A DNA stretch of 64,000 bases from Pseudomonadota bacterium (GTDB lineage Bacteria > Myxococcota > Myxococcia > Myxococcales > Myxococcaceae), in contig JAFAFL010000094.1 of the NCBI GenBank assembly GCA_023423535.1, positions 1 through 64,000 of the forward strand, given 5' to 3'. Below the pieces are notes generated by a model. It had not been told where the DNA came from and made no database searches. It saw nothing but the letters and a program-made list of their open reading frames with translations. Positions 17,562 through 25,952 of this stretch are shown here, one piece after another. Made by a program: the position numbers and the translations under genes. Each line of letters starts with the position of its first letter. Position 1 is the stretch's first letter.

Positions 17562-18758
17562 TCAGTTCGCGGAGGCGCTCTTCGCCGCGGCCTTCGGCAG
17601 CTTCGCCATCTGGGTGCGGAAGCGCTCCCCGCGCTTCTGGAGCGCGGTGTCGGCCGGCTTCCCGGTCTGCCGGTGGATGGTCTCGATGACCGGGGTGACG
17701 ACCTTCACCCGCTGCTCGAACTTCGGGTGGGTGGCGCCGTACTCCTCGTCGGGTGAGGCCTTCTCCAGGCGCTCGAAGACGCGGACCATGGCGTTGGGGT
17801 CGTAGCCGAGGATCTGCATGTAGCGCAGGCCGATGCGGTCGGCCTCGAGCTCGAAGGGGCGCGGGTAGCCCACGTCGATCATCGCCTGCATCTTCTCGTT
17901 CACCCACGCGAAGATGGGCCCCAGCGCGTCGTCGGAGAGGCCGGTGAGGCCCTGCGCCTTCATGCTCGCCAGCGCGCGGCCGGCCTGGTCCGCGAGGTCG
18001 CGCACGGGTCCGGTCAGCTGCGCCTGCTTCGCCTGCTGGCACATGAAGGCCTTGATCAGCTCCACCCCGTGGCCGCGCTGCACGTGGACGATCTCGTGCG
18101 AGAGCACCGCCGCGAGCTCGTCCTCGCTCTCCAAAAGGCGCAACAGGCCGGTGGTGACCATCACCACCCCGCCGGGGCCACCGAAGGCGTTCGGCTCCTC
18201 TCGGTCGAGGACGATGAAGTGGTAGCCCGCCAGCGGCCTCGGCCGGTTCGGCAGCGTGTGCTCGGGGAGGCTCTTCACCCGCTCGCGCGCGTTCTGCTCG
18301 CCGAGCGCCTCGGCCGCGAAGCCGAGCAGCTGCCCCACCTGGTTCACGTACTGCGACACCGGGTGATTGGGCCCGAGGTCGGTCGCACCCAGCTTGCCGA
18401 GGTGCTCCGCCGCCAGCGCGCGGCCGAGGTAGTACTCGCCGAGGTCGTTGAACTCGTAGGCCTTGCGGCTCTCCAGCGTGCAGCCATTCATCGCCTCGTC
18501 GCGCGCCGCCGCCGCCTCACCGAGCCGGTCCATCCCGCGCTTCGCCTGATCCACCGTCGGCGCGAGCTGCTCCTTTGCCCGGCCCACGCCCTTCGTCAGG
18601 CTCTCCCCCACGCCCTCCAGCGACGGGACCGCGGGGGGCTTCTGAGCGGAGGACGGCTTCTTCTTCTCCCCCTCCGCACCCTTCGTCTGAGCGAGCACCG
18701 GCCCCGCGAAGAGCAGGCCCGCCACCGCCGCGGCCGTCGCCTTGCGCAGAGCCCTCAC
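17562..18758 (-). CDS. M48-family zinc metalloprotease, exported
   Basis: The 398-residue product starts at a GTG overlapping the previous stop (GTGA). A signal peptide ends at VLAQ (about residue 23). The zinc motif HEIVH is at residues 221-225, in the context ELAAVLSHEIVHVQRGHG, followed by a FELEADRIGLRYM glutamate motif, both typical of M48 (HtpX/BepA/LoiP-like) proteases. The protein should be periplasmic and may degrade or quality-control envelope proteins. It is the third gene of a leftward operon with an SH3-like protein and a CHASE2 cyclase. Confidence 0.88.
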   Translation of the reverse strand: MRALRKATAAAVAGLLFAGPVLAQTKGAEGEKKKPSSAQKPPAVPSLEGVGESLTKGVGRAKEQLAPTVDQAKRGMDRLGEAAAARDEAMNGCTLESRKAYEFNDLGEYYLGRALAAEHLGKLGATDLGPNHPVSQYVNQVGQLLGFAAEALGEQNARERVKSLPEHTLPNRPRPLAGYHFIVLDREEPNAFGGPGGVVMVTTGLLRLLESEDELAAVLSHEIVHVQRGHGVELIKAFMCQQAKQAQLTGPVRDLADQAGRALASMKAQGLTGLSDDALGPIFAWVNEKMQAMIDVGYPRPFELEADRIGLRYMQILGYDPNAMVRVFERLEKASPDEEYGATHPKFEQRVKVVTPVIETIHRQTGKPADTALQKRGERFRTQMAKLPKAAAKSASAN

Positions 18759-19468
18759 CGCGCACCCCCGCCCGTCGCGTTCGCGCTCTCCTCGGGGGCA
18801 TCCAGCGCCTCGGGGGCCTCGATGCCCTCGGCACCGGAGCCGCCCTCGCCCTTCGCGTCGCCTTTTCCCTCGGCCGGCTTCGCGCGCTCCTGGCGTCGCA
18901 TCTCGCCCTCCTCCATGAAGCGGCGCATGTTCGTCATGTCCGGGGGCAACAGACGCGCTCGGGCCTGCGCGGAGAGGCGCTTGCCCGGCTTGTCCTCGAC
19001 CTGCAGCGGCATGTACCGCTCCACGAGGTCGTAGCCGCGCTTTCGGTCCCCGCTCTCCGCCTGGCGCTTGCGCGCGACCTCTTCACGGAACCCGCCCACC
19101 GCGAGGTTGTAGTGACCGCTGACGGTGGAGCGGCCCTCGAGCTCCTTCTGCTCGAGCTTGAAGTCGCGTCGACCGTCGTCGAGGTACGAGGCGTGAAGGT
19201 AGCCCTGGACCCTCTTGCCGCCCTGCCGGACGGAGACCTGCAGCCACGAGCCCTGCGGCTCGCTCTCGAGGCGCACGCGCTCGCCGCGGAACACCGGCTG
19301 CTGCGACGCCCGCGGCGCGAGGAACGACGGCCCCTGCACCAGATAGACGGAGGCCTTGGAGACGGAGCGCTCCTTCGGGTTGGTCTTTGCGTTCGGGGTC
19401 TGGGCCTGCGCCTTGCCCTGGGGCGCGGCCTGCGACAGCAACGCGGCGAGCGTGACGGCGAGGATCAT
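18755..19468 (-). CDS. Exported protein with SH3-like domain
   Basis: The 237-residue product starts at an ATG overlapping the cyclase stop (ATGA). It has a short N-terminal hydrophobic segment (MILAVTLAALLSQAAP) that looks like a signal peptide. Residues about 40-100 read like a bacterial SH3 domain (ASVYLVQGPSFLAPR, then GERVRLESEPQGSWLQVSV and GYLHASYL), a fold that often binds cell-wall peptides. The remainder is charged, with an E/K/A-rich disordered tail. Being coupled to a periplasmic protease and an envelope-sensing cyclase suggests an envelope role; that is inference. Confidence 0.7.
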   Translation of the reverse strand: MILAVTLAALLSQAAPQGKAQAQTPNAKTNPKERSVSKASVYLVQGPSFLAPRASQQPVFRGERVRLESEPQGSWLQVSVRQGGKRVQGYLHASYLDDGRRDFKLEQKELEGRSTVSGHYNLAVGGFREEVARKRQAESGDRKRGYDLVERYMPLQVEDKPGKRLSAQARARLLPPDMTNMRRFMEEGEMRRQERAKPAEGKGDAKGEGGSGAEGIEAPEALDAPEESANATGGGAR

Positions 19469-22050
19469 CACTTCTCCTTCAGCTCGTACACCCCGTCCCA
19501 GTCGGCCGGCGGGGGCGCCGCCAGGTATTGGCGGCAGCGGGCGACATATACCGCCGAAACCGCGTCGTTGTAATCGGACGCACACGCGCCGAAGAGGCGG
19601 TGCGCGGTCTCGAAGTCCCGCTGGTGGTAGGCCTCGAGCGCCTCGCCGAACGCGGGCACCAGCTTCGCCCGATCGTCCTGGTCACCCCTGCGCGCGAGCA
19701 ATTCGAAGATCCGCGTGGGCACGGTCTTGCCCTTCACCCGCACCCGGTCCACCTCGCGGAAGACGAAGTCCTCGCGCGCGCGCTCCCAGGTGGATTCGCC
19801 GGCGAGGATCAGCGTGCCGTACGCCTTGTTCGCGCCCTCCAACCGGGAGGCGAGGTTCACCGCGTCGCCGATTGCCGTGTACGCCGCCTGCAGATCGCTT
19901 CCCACGTGGCCCACGACCGCCTCGCCGGTGTTGATGCCCGCGCGCGCGGTGACGGTGTGGCCGAAGCGCTTCACCCACTCCGCCTGCTTCTTCGCGAGGC
20001 CCTCGCGCATCCGCAGCGCGCTCTCGCAGGCGAGGGAGGGATGTCGCGGGTTCGGGTTCGGCGCGTTCCAGAGCGCCATCACCGCGTCGCCGATGAACTT
20101 GTCGAGGTGCCCGCCCGTCTCGCGCACGAGCCGCGTCATCTCGCCGAAGTACTCCTCGAGCAGCTGGATGAGCTGGTCCGGCTCCATCTGCTCGCTGATG
20201 CGGGTGAAGCCCTCGAGGTCGCTGAAGAAGACGGTGATCTCGCGGCGCTCCGGACGGATGAGCGAGAAGTCCTGCGCCACGCGGCGCGCGACCTCGGGCG
20301 ACACGCTGCGGCCGAGCACGCTGAAGATGAACTCGCGGACCTCGCGCTCGCTGCGGATGGCGTGCGAGGTCGTCAGCAGGAAGGCGCCGCCCATCGCCAG
20401 CAGCGGCCCTGCGACCGCGACCCACATCTGGCGCTCGACGAAGAGCCAGCGCGAGAAGAAGAGCCAACCGAGCACCAGCCCGCCAAAGGCGACGACGTAC
20501 ATCACCGCGCCGCTGCCGCTGCGGAGCGCGCCGCTGAAGGACAGAGCGAGCACCGCGCCCGCCAGCGCGAGCAGCCCCGCCGCCAGCGCGTCCCACTTCG
20601 GCGCCACGCGGACGATGCCCTCGCTGCGCATCATGTTCACCAGCGCCTGGCCGAGGATCGCGCCGCCCGGCGTGGCCTCGCTGATCGGCGTGGGCCTTCG
20701 GTCCTGCCCGTAGCGCGAGGTGTTGGTGAAGATGACGATCTTGTCCTGGAGCTCGTGGATCTTCTGCACCGGCTTGCCCTCGTAGCGCTCGAGCACCCGC
20801 TGCAGCACGCGCCAGGCGAAGATCGAGGTCGAGAGCGAGCCCTCGCTGCCATCCGAGTCCGCCTTGTCCCAGCGCACGAGCGAATAGCCGTCCTCGTCCA
20901 TGGGGAAGGAGAAGGCGTCGCCCACGTGGAGCCGGCCGTTCGCGTAGCGGAGCTCGCGGGTGCCGGCGGCCTGCATCGCGGTGGCGAGCGTCAGCGAGGG
21001 CAGCAGCTTCGGCCCGTCGCGGGTGTCCACCCGGTGCAGGTGCGGCAGCGCGCGGAAGATCTTGTCGAGGTCCGGCCAGGCGGCGACCGCGCCGTACACG
21101 CTCGAGCGCGAGAGCAGCCTCGGCGTGGGGTTCTCGAGGCCATGCACCGCGCGAACCTTCTGCGGATCGAGCCCCTCCACCTCCACCGCCGACAGCCAGA
21201 GGAGCAGGTCCTCCGCGGTCACCTGGTACTGGTTCTCCTGCGTCGTCCGCGGACGGCTGACGAGCTCGGGGCCTCGCGCGCGGTCCTGCAGCCGCACGAT
21301 GGAGCGGGCGTGCTCGGGCTCCTTCACCATCGCCCACACCTGCGTGTTCGTGCCGGCGGGGATGGCCAGCGCGGGATGGCCGGAGGTGAGCACCTCGCGC
21401 ACCACGTCCGCCACCTGCGCGCGCGTTGGGACCTGCTCCACCAAGACGATGTTCTTGAGGAGCCCTTCCGCCGGCGTGGCGCTGCGGCGCTCCTCCTTCA
21501 CCCCGAACGCGAGCGCGGTCTTGCCGGGCGCCGCGTCGAGCAACTTTCGGAAGGAGGTGTCGTCGTCCGAGTCCTGGGTGACGACGCCGTAGGTGGCGGG
21601 CAGCTCCGACGGGCAGTGGCGCGGCGAGAGGTGCGAGTAGAGGAAGTCGAGCACGACCGTCTTCGCGCCCTGCTGCACCATCTCCTGCACCATGGCGCCG
21701 ACGATCTCGCGCGGCCAGGGCTGGGCGTTGATGCCCGGGTTCATCGAGTCCGCGGCGGCATCGAGCGTCTTGTCGTCCAGCGCGACCACCACCACGTCCC
21801 GCGAGGGCTCGGACACGCGGCCCAGCTCGCGGGCCCTCCAGTCGTACGCGCGCAGCTCCAGCGTCTCGATGAGCCGGCGCGCCTGCAGGTGCAGCGGCAC
21901 GTCGCTCTCGTGCTCTTCCCACGCGACCCTCGGCGCGCGGAAGTAAACGAGCAGCCCGAAGAGGGCCCCGAACAGCGCGGCGGAGGCGAGGGCGAAGCCG
22001 AAGCGGCGCAGGAACCTGCGCGCGGCCGACGAGCCCGGAGGCTGGATCAC
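19468..22050 (-). CDS. CHASE2-domain class III adenylate cyclase
   Basis: The 860-residue product starts at GTG. TM1 lies at about residues 12-37, then an extracytoplasmic CHASE2 sensor (about 45-440), three TM helices (about 480-570) and a cytoplasmic cyclase domain (about 600-790). Metal aspartates are present in FSDLEGFT (about 607) and KFIGDAVMALW (about 650). The lysine of that motif and the threonine of YTAIGDAVNLASR (about 725) are the ATP-selecting pair of class IIIb adenylate cyclases, and the Asn/Arg transition-state pair is intact. A TPR-like tail ends in WDGVYELKEK. It heads an operon with the SH3-like and M48 genes. Confidence 0.92.
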   Translation of the reverse strand: MIQPPGSSAARRFLRRFGFALASAALFGALFGLLVYFRAPRVAWEEHESDVPLHLQARRLIETLELRAYDWRARELGRVSEPSRDVVVVALDDKTLDAAADSMNPGINAQPWPREIVGAMVQEMVQQGAKTVVLDFLYSHLSPRHCPSELPATYGVVTQDSDDDTSFRKLLDAAPGKTALAFGVKEERRSATPAEGLLKNIVLVEQVPTRAQVADVVREVLTSGHPALAIPAGTNTQVWAMVKEPEHARSIVRLQDRARGPELVSRPRTTQENQYQVTAEDLLLWLSAVEVEGLDPQKVRAVHGLENPTPRLLSRSSVYGAVAAWPDLDKIFRALPHLHRVDTRDGPKLLPSLTLATAMQAAGTRELRYANGRLHVGDAFSFPMDEDGYSLVRWDKADSDGSEGSLSTSIFAWRVLQRVLERYEGKPVQKIHELQDKIVIFTNTSRYGQDRRPTPISEATPGGAILGQALVNMMRSEGIVRVAPKWDALAAGLLALAGAVLALSFSGALRSGSGAVMYVVAFGGLVLGWLFFSRWLFVERQMWVAVAGPLLAMGGAFLLTTSHAIRSEREVREFIFSVLGRSVSPEVARRVAQDFSLIRPERREITVFFSDLEGFTRISEQMEPDQLIQLLEEYFGEMTRLVRETGGHLDKFIGDAVMALWNAPNPNPRHPSLACESALRMREGLAKKQAEWVKRFGHTVTARAGINTGEAVVGHVGSDLQAAYTAIGDAVNLASRLEGANKAYGTLILAGESTWERAREDFVFREVDRVRVKGKTVPTRIFELLARRGDQDDRAKLVPAFGEALEAYHQRDFETAHRLFGACASDYNDAVSAVYVARCRQYLAAPPPADWDGVYELKEK

Positions 22051-22056
22051 CGCGAG

Positions 22057-22062
22057 AGGATA
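22057..22062 (-). promoter_or_regulatory. -10-like element before the CHASE2 cyclase gene
   Basis: Read leftward, TATCCT ends 6 nt before the GTG at 22050. No -35 match is seen. It is another instance of the close -10/start arrangement. Confidence 0.3.
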
Positions 22063-22136
22063 CCGGATGGGCGGCGTGTGGTGGCTGCTATGCTGAGGGC
22101 GGCCGGACAGCAGAGAGCAGAACGAGCGAGGGACAC

Positions 22137-23057
22137 GTGAAGCCTTTCAACCTTCTGAAGACGGCCCCGGCCGCCTTGATGGCGCTGGGTCTGGTGGGCA
22201 GCCAGGCAGCCTGTGATTTCGAGACCACCGGGCAGCAGTTGCAGTCCTCCCGGGTGATGGTGGCGACGGTGCTCGCCACACCGGCGATCGAGCTGCAGCC
22301 GGTTGCGCTGGTGGGCGCAGACGGCGGCTTCGACGCCGGGATGCTCGACCTCGACGCGGGCGTGGGCTTCGACGCGGACGGCGGCACGGTGACCCTGCCA
22401 CCGCAGACGCTGGGCTCGATCTTCTTCGGCGAGCGCGATCCGCAGTCGCTCGATGCGCCGCCCACGCCCCTCACGGGTGGTCAGGCAAGCTTGACCATTG
22501 GCGACGCGGCGCCGGTGGCGCTGCCGGAGAAGGGCGACGGCCGCTACGAGCAGACCAGCGGGGACGACGAAGCGCTCGCCTACCAGACCGGCGCCTCCTA
22601 CGTGTTCCGGGTGACCCACCGCGGGCAGACGTACGTGGGCCGGGTGGACGGCGCGCCGCAACTCGAGGAGATCCCCGCCTTCCACCCGCCGAAGGGCTAC
22701 ATCGAGCACACCGCCGGCCAGAGCTTCACCTTCGAGCGCCCCGCCCCGCCGCAGGGTGGCGAGCGGAACCTCGGCTTCGTGAACGTCTTCCCGCTGAGCG
22801 ACGACGGCGAGCGCGGCGGGCCCACCTGGTCGAACATCCCCACCAAGCCGAAGGACTTCCTCGACCTCATCTCCAACCCGGGCAAGTTCCGCGAGACGCA
22901 GGTCACCGTCCCCGGCAGCGCGTTCCCCGAGAGCGGCAAGACCTACCTGCTGGTGATGCAGGCAGTGAAGGCCGGCCGCGCCGAGTCCGCGAACCTCTTC
23001 GCCGGCTCCGCTCTGCTCGCAGGCACCGCCGAGGTCGCCGTCTTCCGCACCCGCTGA
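22137..23057 (+). CDS. Hypothetical exported protein, possible lipoprotein
   Basis: The 306-residue product starts at a GTG preceded by GAGGG. The N-terminus is a signal peptide ending in SQAACDFE, so cysteine (about residue 27) could be lipidated, though glutamine at -3 is unusual for a lipobox. The rest is Asp/Gly/Pro-rich and beta-strand-like, with a middle segment (YVFRVTHRGQTYVGRVDGAP) that could be an Ig-like strand pair. No family is recognised. It is divergent from the cyclase operon and convergent with the next gene. Confidence 0.65.
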   Translation: MKPFNLLKTAPAALMALGLVGSQAACDFETTGQQLQSSRVMVATVLATPAIELQPVALVGADGGFDAGMLDLDAGVGFDADGGTVTLPPQTLGSIFFGERDPQSLDAPPTPLTGGQASLTIGDAAPVALPEKGDGRYEQTSGDDEALAYQTGASYVFRVTHRGQTYVGRVDGAPQLEEIPAFHPPKGYIEHTAGQSFTFERPAPPQGGERNLGFVNVFPLSDDGERGGPTWSNIPTKPKDFLDLISNPGKFRETQVTVPGSAFPESGKTYLLVMQAVKAGRAESANLFAGSALLAGTAEVAVFRTR

Positions 23058-23078
23058 CCCGCTGCCTGCTGGCGGGTG

Positions 23079-24029
23079 CTACTCGGTGGAGAGCTCGAGC
23101 TCGAGGCGCCCCTCGAGCTTGAGCCGCAGCAGGTGGCCCGCGAACCGCTCGCCCTCCTCGCGCGCGAGGATGCTGCGGAAGTGCGCGCCGTCGCGCTTCT
23201 CCACCTCCAGCACCGGCCCGCGCTGCAGCAGTCGATAGAGCTCGTCGCCCACCGGCACCGGCAGGTGGCCCTTCACCGGGAGGAACGCGCGGTCGCTGCG
23301 GATGACGGCTTCGAGCGCCGCGGCGTCGGGACGAATCACCTCCGCGTCCGCGCTCGCGCCCGTTGGAAGGCTCTCGTCCGCGTCGGCGTAGAGCGAGGGC
23401 GGCTCGCGCGTCACGTCGTCGGTGGCGTCGTCGAAGAGGTAGCCGTAGCGGGTGGGCGCCCTGCCCCCGTTGAGCGCGGCGAAGAGCAGGACCGATTCGT
23501 CCGGCCCCGGTCGCGCGACGTGGAGGATCGTCCGCCCGCCCGCCAGCGGCCGCAGCACCAGCCGCACCACCGGCTTCACCTTCGCGCCCACCGCCGAGAT
23601 GCGCTGAAGGACCGCCTCGCGGATGCGGGAGAAGGCGGCAGCATACTGTGCAGTCTCCGAGGCGAGCTCCGCCTCCAGCGCCTCGCGCGTCGCGGCGAGC
23701 TTCGCCTCAGTCTCGCGCAGGAAGGCGGAGAGCCCGTCCTGATGGGCGAGCGCGCTGCCCTCCTCCGGCCGGACCGCTGGGCCGGAGCCGCCCCCCGCCG
23801 CCGCCCTCACCGCGCCGAGCAGAAAGCCGCCGCCCTCGTCGAGCTTCCGTCGCTCGTCGGCGCAGCGAAGCAGAAACGCGGCGTGCTCCACCCGCAGCTC
23901 CGCCCACGCGTCGTAGGCCTGCTCGATGGTCTCCGCCGCCTCGAGCCGTAGAAGCGCCGACGCCGCCGCGCGGCCCGCGGAACGGACCTTCGCGACGGCG
24001 GTCGAATCGGAGGGGGGCGTGCCTGGCAT
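23079..24029 (-). CDS. Hypothetical cytoplasmic protein
   Basis: The 316-residue product has no signal peptide or TM segment. Residues 10-150 are alanine/glutamate-rich and strongly helical, consistent with a coiled coil (LSAFLRETEAKLAATREALE). Residues 150-316 look like an alpha/beta domain with PVVRLVLRPLAGGRTILHVA and a final LKLEGRLELELS strand. No family is recognised. A TAGGCT -10-like element lies 10 nt before the ATG, with no Shine-Dalgarno. Coding is supported by length and by convergence with the gene to its left; function is unknown. Confidence 0.6.
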   Translation of the reverse strand: MPGTPPSDSTAVAKVRSAGRAAASALLRLEAAETIEQAYDAWAELRVEHAAFLLRCADERRKLDEGGGFLLGAVRAAAGGGSGPAVRPEEGSALAHQDGLSAFLRETEAKLAATREALEAELASETAQYAAAFSRIREAVLQRISAVGAKVKPVVRLVLRPLAGGRTILHVARPGPDESVLLFAALNGGRAPTRYGYLFDDATDDVTREPPSLYADADESLPTGASADAEVIRPDAAALEAVIRSDRAFLPVKGHLPVPVGDELYRLLQRGPVLEVEKRDGAHFRSILAREEGERFAGHLLRLKLEGRLELELSTE

Positions 24030-24098
24030 GGTGCGCCGGAGCCTAACGCGCCCCTCTCCATTTGCAGCGCGCAGGTGCGCGTGCGCTTGTGCGCGCGG

Positions 24099-24398
24099 CT
24101 ACGGGTTCGCGCGGCGCTCGTGGCCCTCGCGGGAGAGCCCGCCGCTCGAGCCGACGCCCGTGCTGGCGAAGCCCTCTCCGTTGCCCAGCCGGTTCTGCAG
24201 GTCCTGGCGAAGCTCGCGGCCGCTCTTCGGCGCGAGCATGAGGCCGAGGCCCGCGCCCACCAGCAGACCCACCGAGAACATGCCCACCGCGGGGAGGATG
24301 TAGTCCGCCGCGCTCCGGCGCTCCTCCACCCCGAACACCTTGAGGATGTCGTCCTTCTCCAACGCCGACAGCTGCTTCCGAAGGTCCTTCAGATCCAT
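24099..24398 (-). CDS. YtxH-type small membrane protein
   Basis: The 99-residue product starts at an ATG preceded by GGGAGG. It has a charged N-terminal helix and one TM helix (about residues 34-54, YILPAVGMFSVGLLVGAGLG). This runs into MLAPKSGRELRQDL, the hallmark of YtxH-like proteins. The C-terminus is Gly/Ser-rich. YtxH proteins are often stress-induced in Firmicutes but their role is unknown. It belongs to a leftward run of small single-helix proteins and is separated from the previous one by 29 bp. Confidence 0.75.
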   Translation of the reverse strand: MDLKDLRKQLSALEKDDILKVFGVEERRSAADYILPAVGMFSVGLLVGAGLGLMLAPKSGRELRQDLQNRLGNGEGFASTGVGSSGGLSREGHERRANP

Positions 24399-24427
24399 GT
24401 CGTGCCTCCCTTGTACCGGTCCGCGTC

Positions 24428-24844
24428 CTAGATGTTCTGCCCGCCGTAGCTGCCACCGCCCGAACCGCCCCGCCCGGCGCGGCCCTGCGCGATGCCCTCC
24501 ACCGCCGACTCGGCCATGCCGAGCAGCTCGTCCTTCACCAGCGGCAGCGCCGCCAGCTTCATGCCCAGCTTCACCACGCGCGCGGTGGTGGGGGTGAAGA
24601 GCCCGCCGCCGAGGATGTAGCCCACGCCGAACGCGGCGAGCACCATCCCGTAGGGATGCCGCTCCACCCGGCCGCGCAGGTCGAGCGACTCGCCCAGCTG
24701 CTGCACCGCCCCGCGCGCCTCCTCCACGAGCTGCTGCGCGGTCTGGCCCACGTTGTCGAACTGCTGGCCGATGCCGGGCTCGCCACCGTTCATGTGTCCG
24801 TTCCCCTGTCCCTGATTGGCGTTCATCGTGTCGTCGTCCCGCAT
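24428..24844 (-). CDS. Small membrane protein, YqjD/DUF883-like region
   Basis: The 138-residue product starts with an ATG overlapping the previous stop (ATGA). The Gly/Asn/Gln-rich N-terminus is followed by an amphipathic helix (about residues 28-58) and HPYGMVLAAFGVGYILGGGL, the 'RHPY/xG..lGYilGG' membrane signature common to YqjD/ElaB-related and other helical membrane-anchored proteins. The C-terminal part is hydrophobic, then Gly-rich. Presumably inner-membrane-anchored. The role is unknown; E. coli YqjD binds stalled ribosomes at the membrane, but that similarity is only structural. Confidence 0.7.
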   Translation of the reverse strand: MRDDDTMNANQGQGNGHMNGGEPGIGQQFDNVGQTAQQLVEEARGAVQQLGESLDLRGRVERHPYGMVLAAFGVGYILGGGLFTPTTARVVKLGMKLAALPLVKDELLGMAESAVEGIAQGRAGRGGSGGGSYGGQNI

Positions 24845-25050
24845 CAGCGGCGCGCCGCGAGCTTGCCCACCACGAAGCCGATCGCGACCGCGCCCAGCAG
24901 GCACGTGCCCGGGTTCTCGCGGATGAACGTCGCCACCCGGCGGTTCATCTCGTTGAGGTTCTCGCGCGCCTGCATCAGCCCGGGCCCCAGCTGCTCCTGA
25001 AGCTCCCGCGCCCGATCCTGAAGGTCCTGCTGCGCCCGCTGCGTGTCCAT
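24844..25050 (-). CDS. DUF883/ElaB-like single-helix membrane protein
   Basis: The 68-residue product starts at an ATG preceded by GAAGGAG. It has an N-terminal charged helix, then FIRENPGTCLLGAVAIGFVV and a basic C-terminus. This is the usual layout of ElaB/YqjD/DUF883 tail-anchored proteins: a cytosolic helix plus a C-terminal TM helix. It is coupled to the next gene by an ATGA overlap. Expression at stationary phase or under stress is typical of the family but is not shown by this sequence. Confidence 0.7.
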   Translation of the reverse strand: MDTQRAQQDLQDRARELQEQLGPGLMQARENLNEMNRRVATFIRENPGTCLLGAVAIGFVVGKLAARR

Positions 25051-25094
25051 GTGTCCCGACTCCTTCGAGATGAATGGTGGTGGTCGAAAAAGCT

Positions 25095-25355
25095 CTAGCG
25101 GCGCCGGCCCCAGTCCCCGCCGCCGCTGCTCGCGCCGAGGATGAAGCCCAGCGTGAACGCGCCGACGAGGAACGGTCCGGGGTTCTTCCGCACCCACTCG
25201 CGCCAGTCCACGCTGCGGTGCAGCTCCACTCGGAGGCTCTGCACCGAACGGGTCAGCTCCGCGCGGGTGCGCTCGATGTCCGCGCGGATGCGCTCCGGAG
25301 ACCGCTCGGCGGCAGCGGCTGCGGCTGACGGAAGGGTTGGCAGGTCACGGGCCAA
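25095..25355 (-). CDS. DUF3618-like single-helix membrane protein
   Basis: The 86-residue product starts at a TTG preceded by GGGGAGAAG and overlaps the upstream gene by 11 nt. Residues 18-45 contain RSPERIRADIERTRAELTRS, the signature of DUF3618 membrane-associated proteins. A C-terminal hydrophobic helix (about 58-76) follows, with the same KNPGPFLVGAFTLGFILG pattern as its neighbour. It lies between the ElaB-like and holin-X-like genes, an arrangement typical of yqjD-yqjE-type loci. Function is unknown. Confidence 0.72.
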   Translation of the reverse strand: MARDLPTLPSAAAAAAERSPERIRADIERTRAELTRSVQSLRVELHRSVDWREWVRKNPGPFLVGAFTLGFILGASSGGGDWGRRR

Positions 25356-25854
25356 GGCGCTTCTCCCCCTCGAGCATCACCGAGACCGGCACCGGATCCT
25401 TTGCCGCGTGCGCGAGCGACTGCGCGGTCCGCTGCGCCTGCGCGAACGACTCCTCGAGCACGGGCGGCCGCGTCTTCAGCTTCTGCAGCGCGAGGCCCGT
25501 TCCGGCGAGTCCGGCGAGGAGGTTCAGCAGACCCACCGCGAGCAGCGCCGCCCACAGGGGCAACACGCTGGCGAGACCGGCGGCGAGCGCCGCGCAGAGA
25601 AAGCCGTAGCCGACCATCAGAAGCGGCGCGAAGGCGGCGACCTTCATCGCCTCGCGGCCAAAGGCGGTGGCGTCCCGCTTGAGCTCCGCCTGGGCCAGCG
25701 CGAGGTGGTCCGAGACGAGCCGCGAGAAGCCGTCCGTCAGCTTCGCCAGCGCCGCGCCGAGCCCACCGCCGCCCTGCGCGTCCGCAGCGTTCGCCGCGAC
25801 GTTCCGGCCCCAGCCGTTCTGCCCTGTGCCCTGTCCGTTGGTGCCGCGCTGCAT
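25345..25854 (-). CDS. Holin-X (DUF1469/YqjE-like) membrane protein
   Basis: The product is about 169 residues from the ATG at 25854; an upstream GTG would add about 18 residues. The N-terminal 30 residues are Gly/Asn/Gln-rich. A helix (about 45-75) is followed by two TM segments (about 80-100 and 108-130), matching the Phage_holin_3_6/DUF1469 fold to which E. coli YqjE belongs. It is the first gene of the small-membrane-protein run. The name holin reflects topology only; lytic activity is not implied. Confidence 0.72.
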   Translation of the reverse strand: MQRGTNGQGTGQNGWGRNVAANAADAQGGGGLGAALAKLTDGFSRLVSDHLALAQAELKRDATAFGREAMKVAAFAPLLMVGYGFLCAALAAGLASVLPLWAALLAVGLLNLLAGLAGTGLALQKLKTRPPVLEESFAQAQRTAQSLAHAAKDPVPVSVMLEGEKRLGP

Positions 25855-25952
25855 CGTGCCGTTCCGAGCTGCTCCAAAGAGCCCCTGCTGAAGGGCCTCG
25901 AAGCTAGACACCGGGTCCGGCAGGCACAACCGCGGACACACCGAAAGGTGCC

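Noticed and set aside
19528..22140. 870-residue rightward open frame opposite the CHASE2 cyclase
   Set aside because: In DNA this GC-rich, stop codons are rare on the antisense strand. The leftward cyclase has complete motifs; the rightward frame is Arg/Glu/His/Val-rich with no domain.
23057..23077. ACCCGC/GCGGGT hairpin between convergent genes as a bidirectional terminator
   Set aside because: Six-base arms, nine-base loop and no T-tract; not distinguishable from chance in GC-rich DNA.
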